DNA of 54,810 nucleotides, taken from contig JBBECO010000271.1 of the NCBI GenBank assembly GCA_040881785.1, positions 1 through 54,810 of the forward strand. The letters run 5' to 3'. This document shows positions 16,205 through 24,662 of the stretch, in pieces; position 1 is the stretch's first letter, and each line of letters opens with the position of its first letter. This DNA is from JACDCA01 sp040881785 (GTDB lineage: Bacteria; Acidobacteriota; Vicinamibacteria; Vicinamibacterales; 2-12-FULL-66-21). The notes under the pieces were generated by a model. It was given only the letters and a program-made list of their open reading frames with translations, had not been told where the DNA came from and did no database searches. A program made the translations under genes and the position numbers.

Positions 16205-17259
16205 AGCTTGCTGTAATCGGTCAAAACGGTCTTGTCGCCGAGTACCACGGGGCTCTCGACGACGGTGTTGCGGCCGACGTGGCAGTTGCGGCCGAGAATG
16301 GAGCCGCGGACGATGGCCTCCCGGCCGATCCACCCGTTGGGCCAGATGATGGAGCCGTCGATGACCGCCCCTTCTTCGACGTGCGTTTGCCGCCCCACCA
16401 CGGAGTGGGGAAGCACGCGCGCGCCGGCCTTCAGGACGACCCCCTCATCGATGAAGCAGGGGCCGTGAAGCTCCACGCCCTCTTCGACTTTCACGTCTGG
16501 TGCCACCCACGGCGCCCCGGGGGGCAGGCCCGCGAACGGCGGAGCCGCGTAGCGGCCGTCCATGATGTCGCGATGCACGTCGAGGTATTTCGCGGGGGTG
16601 CCGATATCGATCCAGTAGCCGCTGTCCGTGTACGCGACGAAGGTCTCGCCGCGCTCGATCAGGGACGGGAAGTAGCTGCGTTCGATCGACCAGGCCGTGT
16701 CCTTCGGGATGCGGTCGAACGTGTCGGGCTCGAGGATGTAAATGCCCGCATTGATGGTGTTGCAGGTGATCTCGCTGTCGCCCGGCTTCTCGAGAAAGCG
16801 CTGGATGTTGCCGGACGCGTCCGTTTCGACGAGACCGTACGCGCGCGGATTCTCGACCGGCGTGAGCACGATCGTCGCCTTCGCCTTGCGCGTGCGGTGC
16901 AGCGCCAGCACGGCGTTGACGTCCACCTGCGTCAGCACGTCGCCGTTGAAGACGATGACCGACTCGGTGAGCTGGTCTCCCGCGTACCGGATCGCGCCGC
17001 CGGTGCCGAGCGGCATCGGCTCGACGACATACCGGACGCGCAGCCCCAGGCCTTCGCCCTCGCCGAACACTTCCTCGATCCGCCGGGGCTGGTAGTTGAG
17101 GCTGAGGATGACCTCGTCCACCTCGGGCACCTGCCGCAGCTGGTCGATCTGGTAATGGAGGAACGGCCGATTGAAGATCGGCACGATCGGTTTCGGCGTG
17201 TGGACGGTGAGCGGTCTCAGGCGGGTGCCCTTGCCGCCGGCGAGAAGAATGGCCTTCAT
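16201..17259 (-). CDS. NDP-sugar pyrophosphorylase, mannose-1-phosphate guanylyltransferase-like
   Basis: The N-terminal nucleotidyltransferase domain has LLAGGKGTRLRPLT, the sugar-phosphate site PKPIVPI, GTGGAI and the FNGDVL metal/catalytic segment. The C-terminal third is a left-handed beta-helix of hexapeptide repeats (GVVLKAGARVLPHSVVG). This layout fits eukaryote-like mannose-1-phosphate guanylyltransferases and related UDP-glucose enzymes; the adjacent phosphomannomutase favours mannose. I start at ATG 17259 (MKAILLAGG) over a TTG four codons upstream. TACAAT on the minus strand ends 11 bases before the ATG and there is no clear Shine-Dalgarno. It heads a two-gene operon and is divergent from pgsA. 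Confidence 0.88.
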   Translation of the reverse strand: MKAILLAGGKGTRLRPLTVHTPKPIVPIFNRPFLHYQIDQLRQVPEVDEVILSLNYQPRRIEEVFGEGEGLGLRVRYVVEPMPLGTGGAIRYAGDQLTESVIVFNGDVLTQVDVNAVLALHRTRKAKATIVLTPVENPRAYGLVETDASGNIQRFLEKPGDSEITCNTINAGIYILEPDTFDRIPKDTAWSIERSYFPSLIERGETFVAYTDSGYWIDIGTPAKYLDVHRDIMDGRYAAPPFAGLPPGAPWVAPDVKVEEGVELHGPCFIDEGVVLKAGARVLPHSVVGRQTHVEEGAVIDGSIIWPNGWIGREAIVRGSILGRNCHVGRNTVVESPVVLGDKTVLTDYSKL

Positions 17260-17270
17260 GTCAGCCCGCA

Positions 17271-17276
17271 ATTGTA
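17271..17276 (-). promoter_or_regulatory. -10-like box (TACAAT) of the pyrophosphorylase-manB operon
   Basis: TACAAT on the minus strand ends 11 bases before the ATG, predicting an untranslated leader of about five bases. Confidence 0.45.
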
Positions 17277-17309
17277 CCGCGGGGCTGAAGTAAAGTGTTC
17301 AGCAGATCG

Positions 17310-17867
17310 ATGAATCTGCCGAATGCGATCACCCTCGCCCGGATCTTCCTCGTGCCGCTGCTCGTGGTCGTGCTGCTGACCAAGTTCGAAGGAAAACTCA
17401 TTTTCGGCGTGCGCAAGGAGCTCGTGGGGGCGGCGATCTTCGGGATCGCCTCGCTGACCGACTGGCTCGACGGTTACCTGGCCCGCCGTCGGGGACAGGT
17501 AACCACCTTCGGACAGCTCATGGACCCGCTGGCCGACAAGCTCCTCATCACGGCCGCGCTGCTGTCGCTGATTCAAATGGGGCTGGCGCCGGCGTGGATG
17601 GTGGCGGTGATCCTGGGTCGCGAGTTCGCCGTGACGGTGCTGCGCAGCCTGGCTCACGCCCGGGGCGTAACCATCCCGGCCTCACCGCTCGGCAAACTGA
17701 AAATGGCGGCCGAGGTCACCGCCATCCTCGCGCTCATCCTCGGTCACGATCACCTGCAGCAGTTCTTCTGGCTCGGCATCGTCGCGCTCTGGGTCGCCCT
17801 GATCACGGCCGTCGTCTCGGGGATCGAGTACTACCGGAAGTTCAACTACGTACTGGCGCAGAAATAA
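17310..17867 (+). CDS. pgsA: CDP-diacylglycerol-glycerol-3-phosphate 3-phosphatidyltransferase
   Basis: This 185-residue inner-membrane enzyme makes phosphatidylglycerophosphate, the committed step to phosphatidylglycerol and cardiolipin. The CDP-alcohol phosphotransferase signature is complete: DWLDGYLARRRGQVTTFG, then QLMDPLADK, matching DGxxARx8GxxxDxxxD. Four to six membrane helices surround it, and NLPNAITLARI at the N-terminus is typical. I start at ATG 17310 rather than GTG 17295. The 3' neighbour across the G17C9 block may not be the true neighbour. Confidence 0.95.
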   Translation: MNLPNAITLARIFLVPLLVVVLLTKFEGKLIFGVRKELVGAAIFGIASLTDWLDGYLARRRGQVTTFGQLMDPLADKLLITAALLSLIQMGLAPAWMVAVILGREFAVTVLRSLAHARGVTIPASPLGKLKMAAEVTAILALILGHDHLQQFFWLGIVALWVALITAVVSGIEYYRKFNYVLAQK

Positions 17868-17998
17868 TACGAGGATCGGCCCGAGCGAGAGCGAGGGCTG
17901 GCAGGCGCTGGGGGTGGAGCCCGAGGCTATACCGTCGGCGCGAACGATGAGTGAGCGCTGGCAGGGGGGGGGGGGGGGGGCCCCCCCCCGCAACTTAA
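17868..17998. other. Convergent gap with a G17C9 homopolymer block, likely assembly or sequencing fault
   Basis: After a repeat-like stretch in which GCTGGCAG occurs twice (near 17898 and 17957), 17 consecutive G (17964-17980) are followed directly by 9 C (17981-17989), then an AT-rich CAACTTAATTAA. Nothing comparable occurs elsewhere in the window. No gene is seen here. Confidence 0.7.
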
Positions 17999-18820
17999 TT
18001 AACGATGAATCGCCACCAGGTCCCCGACCTGGATCTCTTCGCGCGTGTCGCCGATCCGCACCAGCGACGTCTCGTGCTGCGTGGACGCGACCACCGCCTC
18101 GCCGAGCGTCAGCACCGGTCCGCGGCCCTTCAGCGTTTCACGGAACAGCGTCAGACGCTGGCCCGGCCGGAGGCCGTGATCCGAGCCGCGGTCGATCACC
18201 ATGAGCGAGCCCGCGGTGCCGAGCTGACGCCGTTCCCCGCCGAGAATCACCCGCGCGGGCCGGGCATAATCGGCTTCCCCCGGGGCCTGCGCCTCGTGCG
18301 CAGCCGGCAGCACGAGTGGCTCGAGATAGTCCCCTTCCGAGATGCCGTCACAGGACTCCGAGATGGTGGCGACCGACACCTCGGCCTGCGTCTCCACGAT
18401 CGTCAGCCATCCGGCGGTGTGGATACTGAACGGCCGTGTATCGCCGATCGGCCCCGCGAAACTGTCCGCGACAATGCGGCGGATGTAGAAGTGCTGCCCG
18501 GTGCGCAGCCCCTGCGACGTGCCGGCGTTGATCAGGACGGCGTCGCCGGCCGCGAAGAGGTTCTTCGCCGGCTCGGGGCCCCCCGCGATCCGGAGGGTCT
18601 GCGGCGGCATGACGAGGGCCGCCTGCGCGCCGCAGATCAGGTCCAGCGCCACGCTCCGCGCGATCAGGGGCCGCTGCGACTGGGCCGAGAGGGCGAGGGG
18701 GCCGCTGACGACCAAGGCCACCGCGATGGCCAGTCGCCACAGGGGCGACACCCCGAAAACACTGTGTTGCAGTCTGTGTTGCATGGTGTGGCTCTTTTCG
18801 GTCGAGGTCCTGCCGTTCAT
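17999..18820 (-). CDS. Exported hypothetical protein, last gene of the minus-strand operon
   Basis: The 273-residue protein carries a signal peptide (WRLAIAVALVVSGPLALSAQ) and a beta-rich mature part with two similar halves. Each contains an RTGQ/RPGQ strand pair (QGLRTGQHFYIRRIV; HGLRPGQRLTLFRE) of the kind seen in flagellar-assembly FlgT-C-like or surface-layer small barrels. I do not assign a family. Its ATG overlaps the bamD stop (TAATG), so it is translationally coupled to an outer-membrane assembly gene, suggesting an envelope role. An internal ATG at 18784 is an alternative start. The stop is ten bases from the G17C9 block. Confidence 0.75.
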   Translation of the reverse strand: MNGRTSTEKSHTMQHRLQHSVFGVSPLWRLAIAVALVVSGPLALSAQSQRPLIARSVALDLICGAQAALVMPPQTLRIAGGPEPAKNLFAAGDAVLINAGTSQGLRTGQHFYIRRIVADSFAGPIGDTRPFSIHTAGWLTIVETQAEVSVATISESCDGISEGDYLEPLVLPAAHEAQAPGEADYARPARVILGGERRQLGTAGSLMVIDRGSDHGLRPGQRLTLFRETLKGRGPVLTLGEAVVASTQHETSLVRIGDTREEIQVGDLVAIHR

Positions 18821-19641
18821 TACTTCTTGATCTGGGCCTGCATCTGGGCTTTCAGCTCCTCGAGCTGAATGCGTGCCTTTTCGAGATATTCGCTCTGCTC
18901 GAACTCCGTCACCAGCTTGTCGAGGTACGGGATCGCGGCGGCCGGCTGCCCGACCACCACCAGCGCCTGCGCCATCTGGTAGTAGACCGCGTCGCGGTGC
19001 GTGTACTCCGGGTCGTTCTTCAGGATGCCGGCGAACCGGTCGATGGCGCCCGGGATGGACATCCGCGAGCGCAGGTAGAAGAACCCGACGTTGTACTCCG
19101 ATTCGCTGAGCCGGTCCTTGGCCTCGCGCAGCCGCTGCCGGGCCTCCCCGATGAGGGCGCCATTCGGATAGCGCTGCACGTAGGTCGAGAACTCCGTGAT
19201 CGCTTCCCTGGTATCGGTCTGGTCCCGCGCCGGTCCGCGCATTTGCTTGAAATGCGCTGTGCCCAGTTGGAACTGGGCATAGTGCGCCCGGCTATGGGTG
19301 GGGAAGTGGGCGAGGAACTCCTTGTACTCGTTGATCCCCATGACCTGCCCCTCGATCGTCCCTTCGCCGAGGTACGTGTCACCGATCCCGAGCTTGGCGT
19401 CCGCGCGGAAGTTGCTCTGCGGATAGCTGTCCACGAGCTGCCGGAAATATTCACGCGCCACGTACCACCGGCGGTTGTTGAGCGCCTCGGTCCCGTTCTC
19501 AAAAAGGAACTTGTCCGGCTCCTCGGCGCCGACCGGCGGTTTCTTGGGTCCAGACGCGCCGCACGCGCTGGACGTGGCGACGAGCGCGAGGAGACACAAA
19601 CAGCGCGCGATCACGCGCGCACGGGTGCTGACGAAAGCCAT
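18820..19641 (-). CDS. bamD: Outer membrane assembly lipoprotein BamD
   Basis: BamD is the essential lipoprotein partner of BamA in inserting outer-membrane beta-barrels. The 273-residue product has a lipoprotein-type leader with Cys-27 (TSSACGAS) and five TPR-like helical pairs. The first carries the family's A..YF..L...YP motif (AREYFRQLVDSYPQSNFRADAK), and LAHFPTHSRAHYAQFQLG follows. The C-terminus is a Lys/Gln-rich helix. The lipobox is weak (no Leu at -3). The start overlaps the end of the epimerase gene by 31 bases. Its presence shows a diderm envelope. Confidence 0.92.
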   Translation of the reverse strand: MAFVSTRARVIARCLCLLALVATSSACGASGPKKPPVGAEEPDKFLFENGTEALNNRRWYVAREYFRQLVDSYPQSNFRADAKLGIGDTYLGEGTIEGQVMGINEYKEFLAHFPTHSRAHYAQFQLGTAHFKQMRGPARDQTDTREAITEFSTYVQRYPNGALIGEARQRLREAKDRLSESEYNVGFFYLRSRMSIPGAIDRFAGILKNDPEYTHRDAVYYQMAQALVVVGQPAAAIPYLDKLVTEFEQSEYLEKARIQLEELKAQMQAQIKK

Positions 19642-20558
19642 CGATACTCCGCTTCGATTCCCTGTTCCAGTGTGACGCTCGGCGCAAACCCCAGGTCGGC
19701 GCGCGCAAGCGTGGTATCGGCATACGTGTCGCGCATGTCCCCCTTCTGGGCCGGCTCCCGCCGGACCTCCAGAGGACGCCCGGCGATCCGGCCGATGATC
19801 TCGACGACCTGATTCATGGAGACTCGCGAGCCTCCGCCGACGTTGTAGGCGCGCCCCGGCACGCCGCGATCGCCGGCCGCCATGGTCGCGGCCACGGCGT
19901 CGGCGACGAACGTGAAGTCGCGCGTCTGTTCGCCGTCACCATAGAGCGTGACCGGCCGGCCCTCGAGCGACGCGCGAATGAACCGGTTGAACGCCATGTC
20001 CGGCCGCTGACGCGGACCGTAGACCGTGAAGTAGCGCAGCGACGTCGTGGGCACGCCGTAGTTGACGTGATAGAGGTGACACAGCTGCTCGGCGGCCAGC
20101 TTCGTGACGCCGTACGGCGAGACCGGCTGCGGCAGCGCATCTTCACGCATCGGGATGGGCACGCTGTCGCCGTAGAGCGAGGAGCTCGACGCGTACACGA
20201 ACCGATGCAGCCGGCGGTCCACGCAGGCCTCGAGCAATTGCTGCGACGCGTCCACGTTGTTCGACGTGTAGATGCGGAAGTCGGATCCCCAGCTCTTGCG
20301 CACGCCGGCCTGCGCCGCCAGATGGAACACGTGGGTCGCGCCGTCGAGAAGCGCCGGGAGGTCGGCCTCCTGCAGCCGGACCTCGAGAAAGCTGAATCCG
20401 TTCCGCGAGCGGTTCACCTCGAGGTTCGCTTCCTTGATCGGCCGCGGATAGTAGTCGGTGAAGCAGTCCACGCCCAGCACCTCGAAGCCGCGATCGAGGA
20501 GCGCGCTCGAGAGATGGGACCCGATGAATCCGGCGGCGCCGGTGACGACCGCCTTCAT
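19611..20558 (-). CDS. NAD-dependent nucleotide-sugar epimerase (GalE/SDR family)
   Basis: This 315-residue extended short-chain dehydrogenase has the NAD-binding TGAAGFIGS, the catalytic YGVTK (YxxxK) with upstream SSSS, and the substrate-side RYFTVYGPRQRPDMAF segment. The last is typical of UDP-glucose or UDP-glucuronate 4-epimerases. Exact substrate cannot be told from sequence. Its ATG overlaps the thioesterase stop (ATGA), and its 3' end overlaps bamD. It probably supplies a sugar for lipopolysaccharide or exopolysaccharide. Confidence 0.9.
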   Translation of the reverse strand: MKAVVTGAAGFIGSHLSSALLDRGFEVLGVDCFTDYYPRPIKEANLEVNRSRNGFSFLEVRLQEADLPALLDGATHVFHLAAQAGVRKSWGSDFRIYTSNNVDASQQLLEACVDRRLHRFVYASSSSLYGDSVPIPMREDALPQPVSPYGVTKLAAEQLCHLYHVNYGVPTTSLRYFTVYGPRQRPDMAFNRFIRASLEGRPVTLYGDGEQTRDFTFVADAVAATMAAGDRGVPGRAYNVGGGSRVSMNQVVEIIGRIAGRPLEVRREPAQKGDMRDTYADTTLARADLGFAPSVTLEQGIEAEYRWLSSAPVRA

Positions 20559-20950
20559 GCGAACGCCTGCCGGATCCGCGCGGGCAGGCGGCAGGGCCGC
20601 CCGGAGGGATCCACGGCGGCGTGGACGGTGTAGCCGGCCGCCGCCACCTGCTGGTCCTCTCGCCGCACGACGGTGTAGGTGAACTGCATCCTCACGGCTG
20701 ACAGCATCTGACCTTCTGTCCTCACGTCGATCTCGTCGTCATAGCGCGCAGGCCGCTGGTATTCGCAGTGCGCTTCGATGACCGGCAGACTCACGCCGGC
20801 CGCTTCCATCTCCCGGTACGTCCACCCGAGCGAGCGCAGCAGGTCGGTGCGCGCCACCTCGAACCAGACGAGGAAGTTCGCGTAGTACACGACTCCCATC
20901 TTGTCGGTTTCGGCATACCGGACCCGCAACGTCGTGACCGAAGCCGGCAC
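20555..20950 (-). CDS. YbgC/4-hydroxybenzoyl-CoA-type thioesterase
   Basis: The 131-residue hot-dog-fold protein carries the family signature VRYAETDKMGVVYYANFLVWFE with the catalytic Asp in ETDKMG, followed by R.DLLRSLG and the C-terminal strands. It hydrolyses acyl-CoA or acyl-ACP thioesters; YbgC relatives associate with the Tol-Pal envelope system. The GTG start at 20950 lies one base after the rpe stop, and the 3' end overlaps the epimerase ATG. Confidence 0.88.
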   Translation of the reverse strand: MPASVTTLRVRYAETDKMGVVYYANFLVWFEVARTDLLRSLGWTYREMEAAGVSLPVIEAHCEYQRPARYDDEIDVRTEGQMLSAVRMQFTYTVVRREDQQVAAAGYTVHAAVDPSGRPCRLPARIRQAFA

Positions 20951-20951
20951 G

Positions 20952-21629
20952 TCAGCGCTTCGCCCCTGCCAGCGCGGCCGCCCGCAGCTCCCGGGTGGCC
21001 GCGGCCGGATCCGGCGCCCCGAAAATCGCCGCACCGGCCACGAAAATCGACGCGCCGGCGGCGACGAGGCGGCCCACATTGCTGCTGTCCACGCCCCCAT
21101 CGACCTCGATCGGGGCGGAATTGCCCGCCGCATCGAGCATCGCGCGGATCGCTCGAATCTTAGACTCGCTGCGGGGGATGAAGGTCTGCCCGCCGAATCC
21201 CGGGTTCACCGACATGACCAGCACGTGGTCGAGATCTCCGGCCACCTCTTCGAGCGCCGACACAGGCGTGGAGGGGTTGATGGCCACTCCCGCTTTCGCG
21301 CCGAGCGACTTGATGAACTGAAGCGACCGGTGCAGGTGGGGGAGCACCTCCACGTGCACCGACAGCCGCGCCGCCCCGGCGGCGACGAACGCCTCGGCAA
21401 ACCGATCGGGGTCCTCGATCATCAGGTGCACGTCCAGCGGGACCTTCGCGACCTTCTTGAGCGAGGCGACGACGGGGATGCCGACGGTGAGGTTCGGGAC
21501 GAAGTGGCCGTCCATGACGTCCACGTGGATCAGGTCCGCGCCGCCGGCCTCGCCAAGCGCGATCGCCTCGCCGAGGGCGGCAAAGTTGGCGGCGAGAATC
21601 GACGGAGCGATCAGGATCGGTCTGGACAT
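20952..21629 (-). CDS. rpe: Ribulose-phosphate 3-epimerase
   Basis: The 225-residue TIM-barrel interconverts ribulose 5-phosphate and xylulose 5-phosphate in the pentose phosphate pathway. Characteristic segments are APSILAANFA, the metal-site HVDVMDGHFVPN, DVHLMIEDP, MSVNPGFGGQ and the second catalytic Asp region EVDGGV. Length is normal. It starts three bases after the PASTA gene stop and is followed directly by the thioesterase. Confidence 0.96.
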   Translation of the reverse strand: MSRPILIAPSILAANFAALGEAIALGEAGGADLIHVDVMDGHFVPNLTVGIPVVASLKKVAKVPLDVHLMIEDPDRFAEAFVAAGAARLSVHVEVLPHLHRSLQFIKSLGAKAGVAINPSTPVSALEEVAGDLDHVLVMSVNPGFGGQTFIPRSESKIRAIRAMLDAAGNSAPIEVDGGVDSSNVGRLVAAGASIFVAGAAIFGAPDPAAATRELRAAALAGAKR

Positions 21630-21632
21630 ACG

Positions 21633-22355
21633 CTAGCGGCTGACCTCGAGCGAAATGGTTTCCCCGGGCGAGATCTGGAATCCCGCCTGCGGGTTCTGCC
21701 GCAGCACGATGCCCCCCGGGACGCCCGGATAGGGATGATCGCCGACGACGGCGATCCGGAAGCCGCGCGCGCGCAGCAGGTCCGCGGCGCGGTCGCCATT
21801 CACGCCGATCAGGTCCGGCATCACATACGTCAGCGCGCGCTCGCCGCGGTTGATCAACAGGGCGACGCCGGCGGCGCTGGTTTTCGGCGGCGGCGTCTGC
21901 GCCACCACGGCTCCAGAGGCATACTCCGCCGAGCGGATCTCCGATGCGGCCGTCAGCCCGAGCCCCTCCTGCTGCAGCCGCAGTTGCGCGGTGCGCTCCG
22001 ATTCGCCAATCAGAGAGGGAATGACCATCGCGCGCGGTCCGGAGCTGATCCAGACCTTCACGGTGCGTTCCTTGCGCGTGCGCTGCCCGGGCGCCGGATC
22101 CTGCGAGAGCACCTGGCCGGCCGGCACCTTCGGGTCCACGCGCCCGCCTTCCTCGACCCGCAGGTTGAGCCCGGCGTCGGCGACCAGCGTGCGGGCGTCG
22201 TTCACCGTCCGGCCGGCAAGGGCCGGGACCTCGACCTCGCGGGTCTTGAGGGCAAGGCGCATCGCGGCGGCGGCGAAGAGCACGTACGTGAGCAACAGGG
22301 CGCCGCCCAGGAGCAGCAACTTGCCTGCGCTCCAGACGCGCGTCTTGAAGGGCAT
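21633..22355 (-). CDS. Membrane-anchored protein with three PASTA domains
   Basis: The 240-residue protein has one N-terminal membrane helix (KLLLLGGALLLTYVLFAAAA) and then three PASTA units of about 65 residues: VPALAGRTVNDARTLVADAG, IPSLIGESERTAQLRLQQEG and MPDLIGVNGDRAADLLRARG, each closing with a ..G..V..Q.P..G block. PASTA domains bind peptidoglycan or muropeptides, usually at the end of Ser/Thr kinases or PBPs; here there is no kinase or transpeptidase. It could be a periplasmic cell-wall sensor or scaffold. TAAACT overlaps the rsmB stop ten bases before the ATG and might be a local promoter. Confidence 0.92.
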   Translation of the reverse strand: MPFKTRVWSAGKLLLLGGALLLTYVLFAAAAMRLALKTREVEVPALAGRTVNDARTLVADAGLNLRVEEGGRVDPKVPAGQVLSQDPAPGQRTRKERTVKVWISSGPRAMVIPSLIGESERTAQLRLQQEGLGLTAASEIRSAEYASGAVVAQTPPPKTSAAGVALLINRGERALTYVMPDLIGVNGDRAADLLRARGFRIAVVGDHPYPGVPGGIVLRQNPQAGFQISPGETISLEVSR

Positions 22356-22368
22356 GGACCTCGAAAGT

Positions 22369-23688
22369 TTAGCGCAAGTCCTTAGTTTTCACCAGCATGG
22401 CGGCAAAGAAGGCCTCCAGCCCGTCGCGGAATGGCAGCGTGCGAAGCGGCGCGCCGTCCTGCTGGAATTCCGGGTGCCGATCGAGAAACGCCTCGACGAC
22501 CCGGTCATTTTCCTCCGGCTCCGACGAGCAGGTGGCATAGATGAGGCGTCCGCCGTCCGCCACGACCGCTCCCGCATGCTCGAGCATCGTCAGCTGCCCT
22601 CGAGCCAGGCCCGCGAGCTCCTCTTCCGATCGCCGCCACTTGATGTCTGGATCCCGGCGCACGGTGCCCAGACCCGAGCACGGCGCGTCGAGCAACACGC
22701 GGTCGAAACGATCGCCGAAGGGCAGCGGCAGGGCGGCGTCCGCCTGGACAAGGCGGACGTTGCCGGCCCCGGAGCGACGGACCGTCTGGGCGAGCAGCTC
22801 GATCCGCCGCGCGCGGACGTCGCTGGCGACCACGGAACCCTCGCCCCTCATGGCGCCTGCCATGGCGACGGTCTTCCCACCCGGCGACGCGCAGGCGTCG
22901 AGGACCCGCTCGCCAGGCCGCGCCCGCGCAAAAGCCCCGACCAGCTGCGATGCCTCGTCCTGCACGAAAAACAGCCCCTCCTCGTGAAGCGCTGTCTGGA
23001 GCGGATTTCCCCGGCGGACGATCAGTCCCTCGGCGGCGTGGACGGCCGGTTCGGTCTCGATCCCCGCCTCGCGCAGGCGCACGGCCAGGTCGTCCCGCGA
23101 GACCTTCAGCGTGTTCGCGCGAATCGTCAGCGGCGCGGGCGCATTGTTGAACCGCGCCCAGGCCTCGGCCTCGGCAAAGCCATGCCGATCCAGCCAGCGC
23201 GCCACGAGCCACTCGGGATGCGACAGTGTGATCGACAGGTAGGCGAGCGCCGCGGCGCGGTCGCTCGCGTCGGCCGGTCTCGCCGGCAGGGGCAGCCGTC
23301 CGCGCTCCCGCGCCACGCGCCGGAGCACCGCGTTCACGAGCCCCGCCGCGCTGCGCTTGCCGGCCTTGCCCGCCATGTCCACGGCGTCCTTGACCGCGGC
23401 CGAGGCCGGGACGCGATCGAGGTGAAGCAGTTGAAAAATCGTCAGCCGCAGGATCTCGATGACTTCGGGATCCAGCTTCCGGAGGGGACGCCCGGCGAAC
23501 GCCGCAATGACGTGATCGAAGGCCCCCTGCCAGCGAAGCGTGCCGGTCGCGATCTCGCCGGCGAGCGCGCGATCGCGTTCGTCCTCGAGGCGGCTGCGCT
23601 GCCGCGCGAGCGCAGATGCCAGGTCGGTCCTGCCGCTGCCGACCTCGCGCAGGACCTCGTACGCCACCGTTCGAGCGGGTGCGATCAT
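22369..23688 (-). CDS. rsmB: 16S rRNA (cytosine-967-C5)-methyltransferase RsmB
   Basis: The 439-residue protein joins an N-terminal NusB-like RNA-binding domain (residues about 1-140) to a Fmu/Sun methyltransferase. The SAM site is DACASPGGKT. The motif IV Cys sits in DAPCSGLGTVRRDPD and the catalytic Cys in YATCSSEPEEN, the two-cysteine signature of m5C methyltransferases. Length matches E. coli RsmB (429). The ATG overlaps the fmt stop (ATGA), the usual def-fmt-rsmB arrangement for ribosome and translation-start maturation. Confidence 0.95.
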   Translation of the reverse strand: MIAPARTVAYEVLREVGSGRTDLASALARQRSRLEDERDRALAGEIATGTLRWQGAFDHVIAAFAGRPLRKLDPEVIEILRLTIFQLLHLDRVPASAAVKDAVDMAGKAGKRSAAGLVNAVLRRVARERGRLPLPARPADASDRAAALAYLSITLSHPEWLVARWLDRHGFAEAEAWARFNNAPAPLTIRANTLKVSRDDLAVRLREAGIETEPAVHAAEGLIVRRGNPLQTALHEEGLFFVQDEASQLVGAFARARPGERVLDACASPGGKTVAMAGAMRGEGSVVASDVRARRIELLAQTVRRSGAGNVRLVQADAALPLPFGDRFDRVLLDAPCSGLGTVRRDPDIKWRRSEEELAGLARGQLTMLEHAGAVVADGGRLIYATCSSEPEENDRVVEAFLDRHPEFQQDGAPLRTLPFRDGLEAFFAAMLVKTKDLR

Positions 23689-24662
23689 TCTTGATCGGCG
23701 GGGCTTCCGGGCGCGTTCAGGCGCGCGCCCGGAGCGAGCGCACGGCCCGCGAGAAAGTCGCGTGCCGACATCACGCGTTTGCCTTCCGGCTGGATCTCGA
23801 GGACCCGCAGCACCGCTCCGTCGCCGGCGGCGACCGCCAGCACCCCGTTCGACGCCGCCGTCACCGTGCCGGGCGCCGCGGTCGTCCTCTCTCCGGTCAA
23901 CGCGGTCCTGTGGAGCAGACAGCGGACGCCGTCCACGCGGACGGCCACGAGCGGCCATGGCTGCAGGCCGCGGACCAGGTCGTGGATCCGCGCGGCCGGC
24001 AGCGTCCAGTCGATCGTCCCCTCGTGGCGCTCGATCTTCGGCGCAAACGTCGCGGCGGCGTGATTCTGTTCGATGGGGACCGGGGCGCCTTCCGCAAGCC
24101 GATCGACAACGGTCAGCGCCAGCGACGCCCCCAGCGCCGCGAGCGCGCGCTCGACGTCCGGCGTCGTGTCGTCGGCACCGATCGACCGGTGCGCCGTCGC
24201 GAAAACAGGCCCCGCATCGAGCTCCGTGACGACCCGCATGATCGAGACGCCGGTGTCGCGCGCCCCGTCGATGACGGCCCGGTGCACGGGCGCCGCGCCG
24301 CGGTACTGCGGCAGCAGCGACGCGTGGATGTTGATCATCCCCAGCCGCGGGATCGCGAGGACCGCGTCCGGGATCAGCCGGCCGTACGCGGCGACGACAC
24401 CGAGGTCCGGTGCAAGCGCGGCGAGCGCGGCGTGAAACGCGGGATCCTTGACTTTCGTCGGCTGCAGGACGGGAACGCCGGCGGCCTCCGCGGCACGTCT
24501 GGTCGGCGTCGGCTGGAGCTTCTGCCCGCGCCCCCTCGGCCGATCCGGCTGCGAGACGAGCGCCACGACGTGGTGCCGGGACGCGATGAGCGTCTGGAGT
24601 CCGGGGACGGCGAACTCGGGCGTGCCGAAGTAGACGATGCGCAGGGGCGGCACCGGCGTCAC
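23685..24662 (-). CDS. fmt: Methionyl-tRNA formyltransferase
   Basis: The enzyme formylates initiator Met-tRNA with 10-formyl-THF. The N-terminal domain has FGTPEFAVPGL and the catalytic loop INIHASLLPQYRGAAP with Asn, His and downstream Asp (TELDAGPV); the C-terminal OB-like domain follows. It is 325 residues with GTG as start, overlapping the def stop as GTGA; a second GTG four codons later is possible. It pairs functionally with peptide deformylase. Confidence 0.95.
   Translation of the reverse strand: MTPVPPLRIVYFGTPEFAVPGLQTLIASRHHVVALVSQPDRPRGRGQKLQPTPTRRAAEAAGVPVLQPTKVKDPAFHAALAALAPDLGVVAAYGRLIPDAVLAIPRLGMINIHASLLPQYRGAAPVHRAVIDGARDTGVSIMRVVTELDAGPVFATAHRSIGADDTTPDVERALAALGASLALTVVDRLAEGAPVPIEQNHAAATFAPKIERHEGTIDWTLPAARIHDLVRGLQPWPLVAVRVDGVRCLLHRTALTGERTTAAPGTVTAASNGVLAVAAGDGAVLRVLEIQPEGKRVMSARDFLAGRALAPGARLNAPGSPADQE

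Noticed and set aside
17964..17989. Phase-variable homopolymer switch
   Set aside because: The tract is outside both coding sequences and beyond both 3' ends, so slippage would not change expression. An artefact is more likely.
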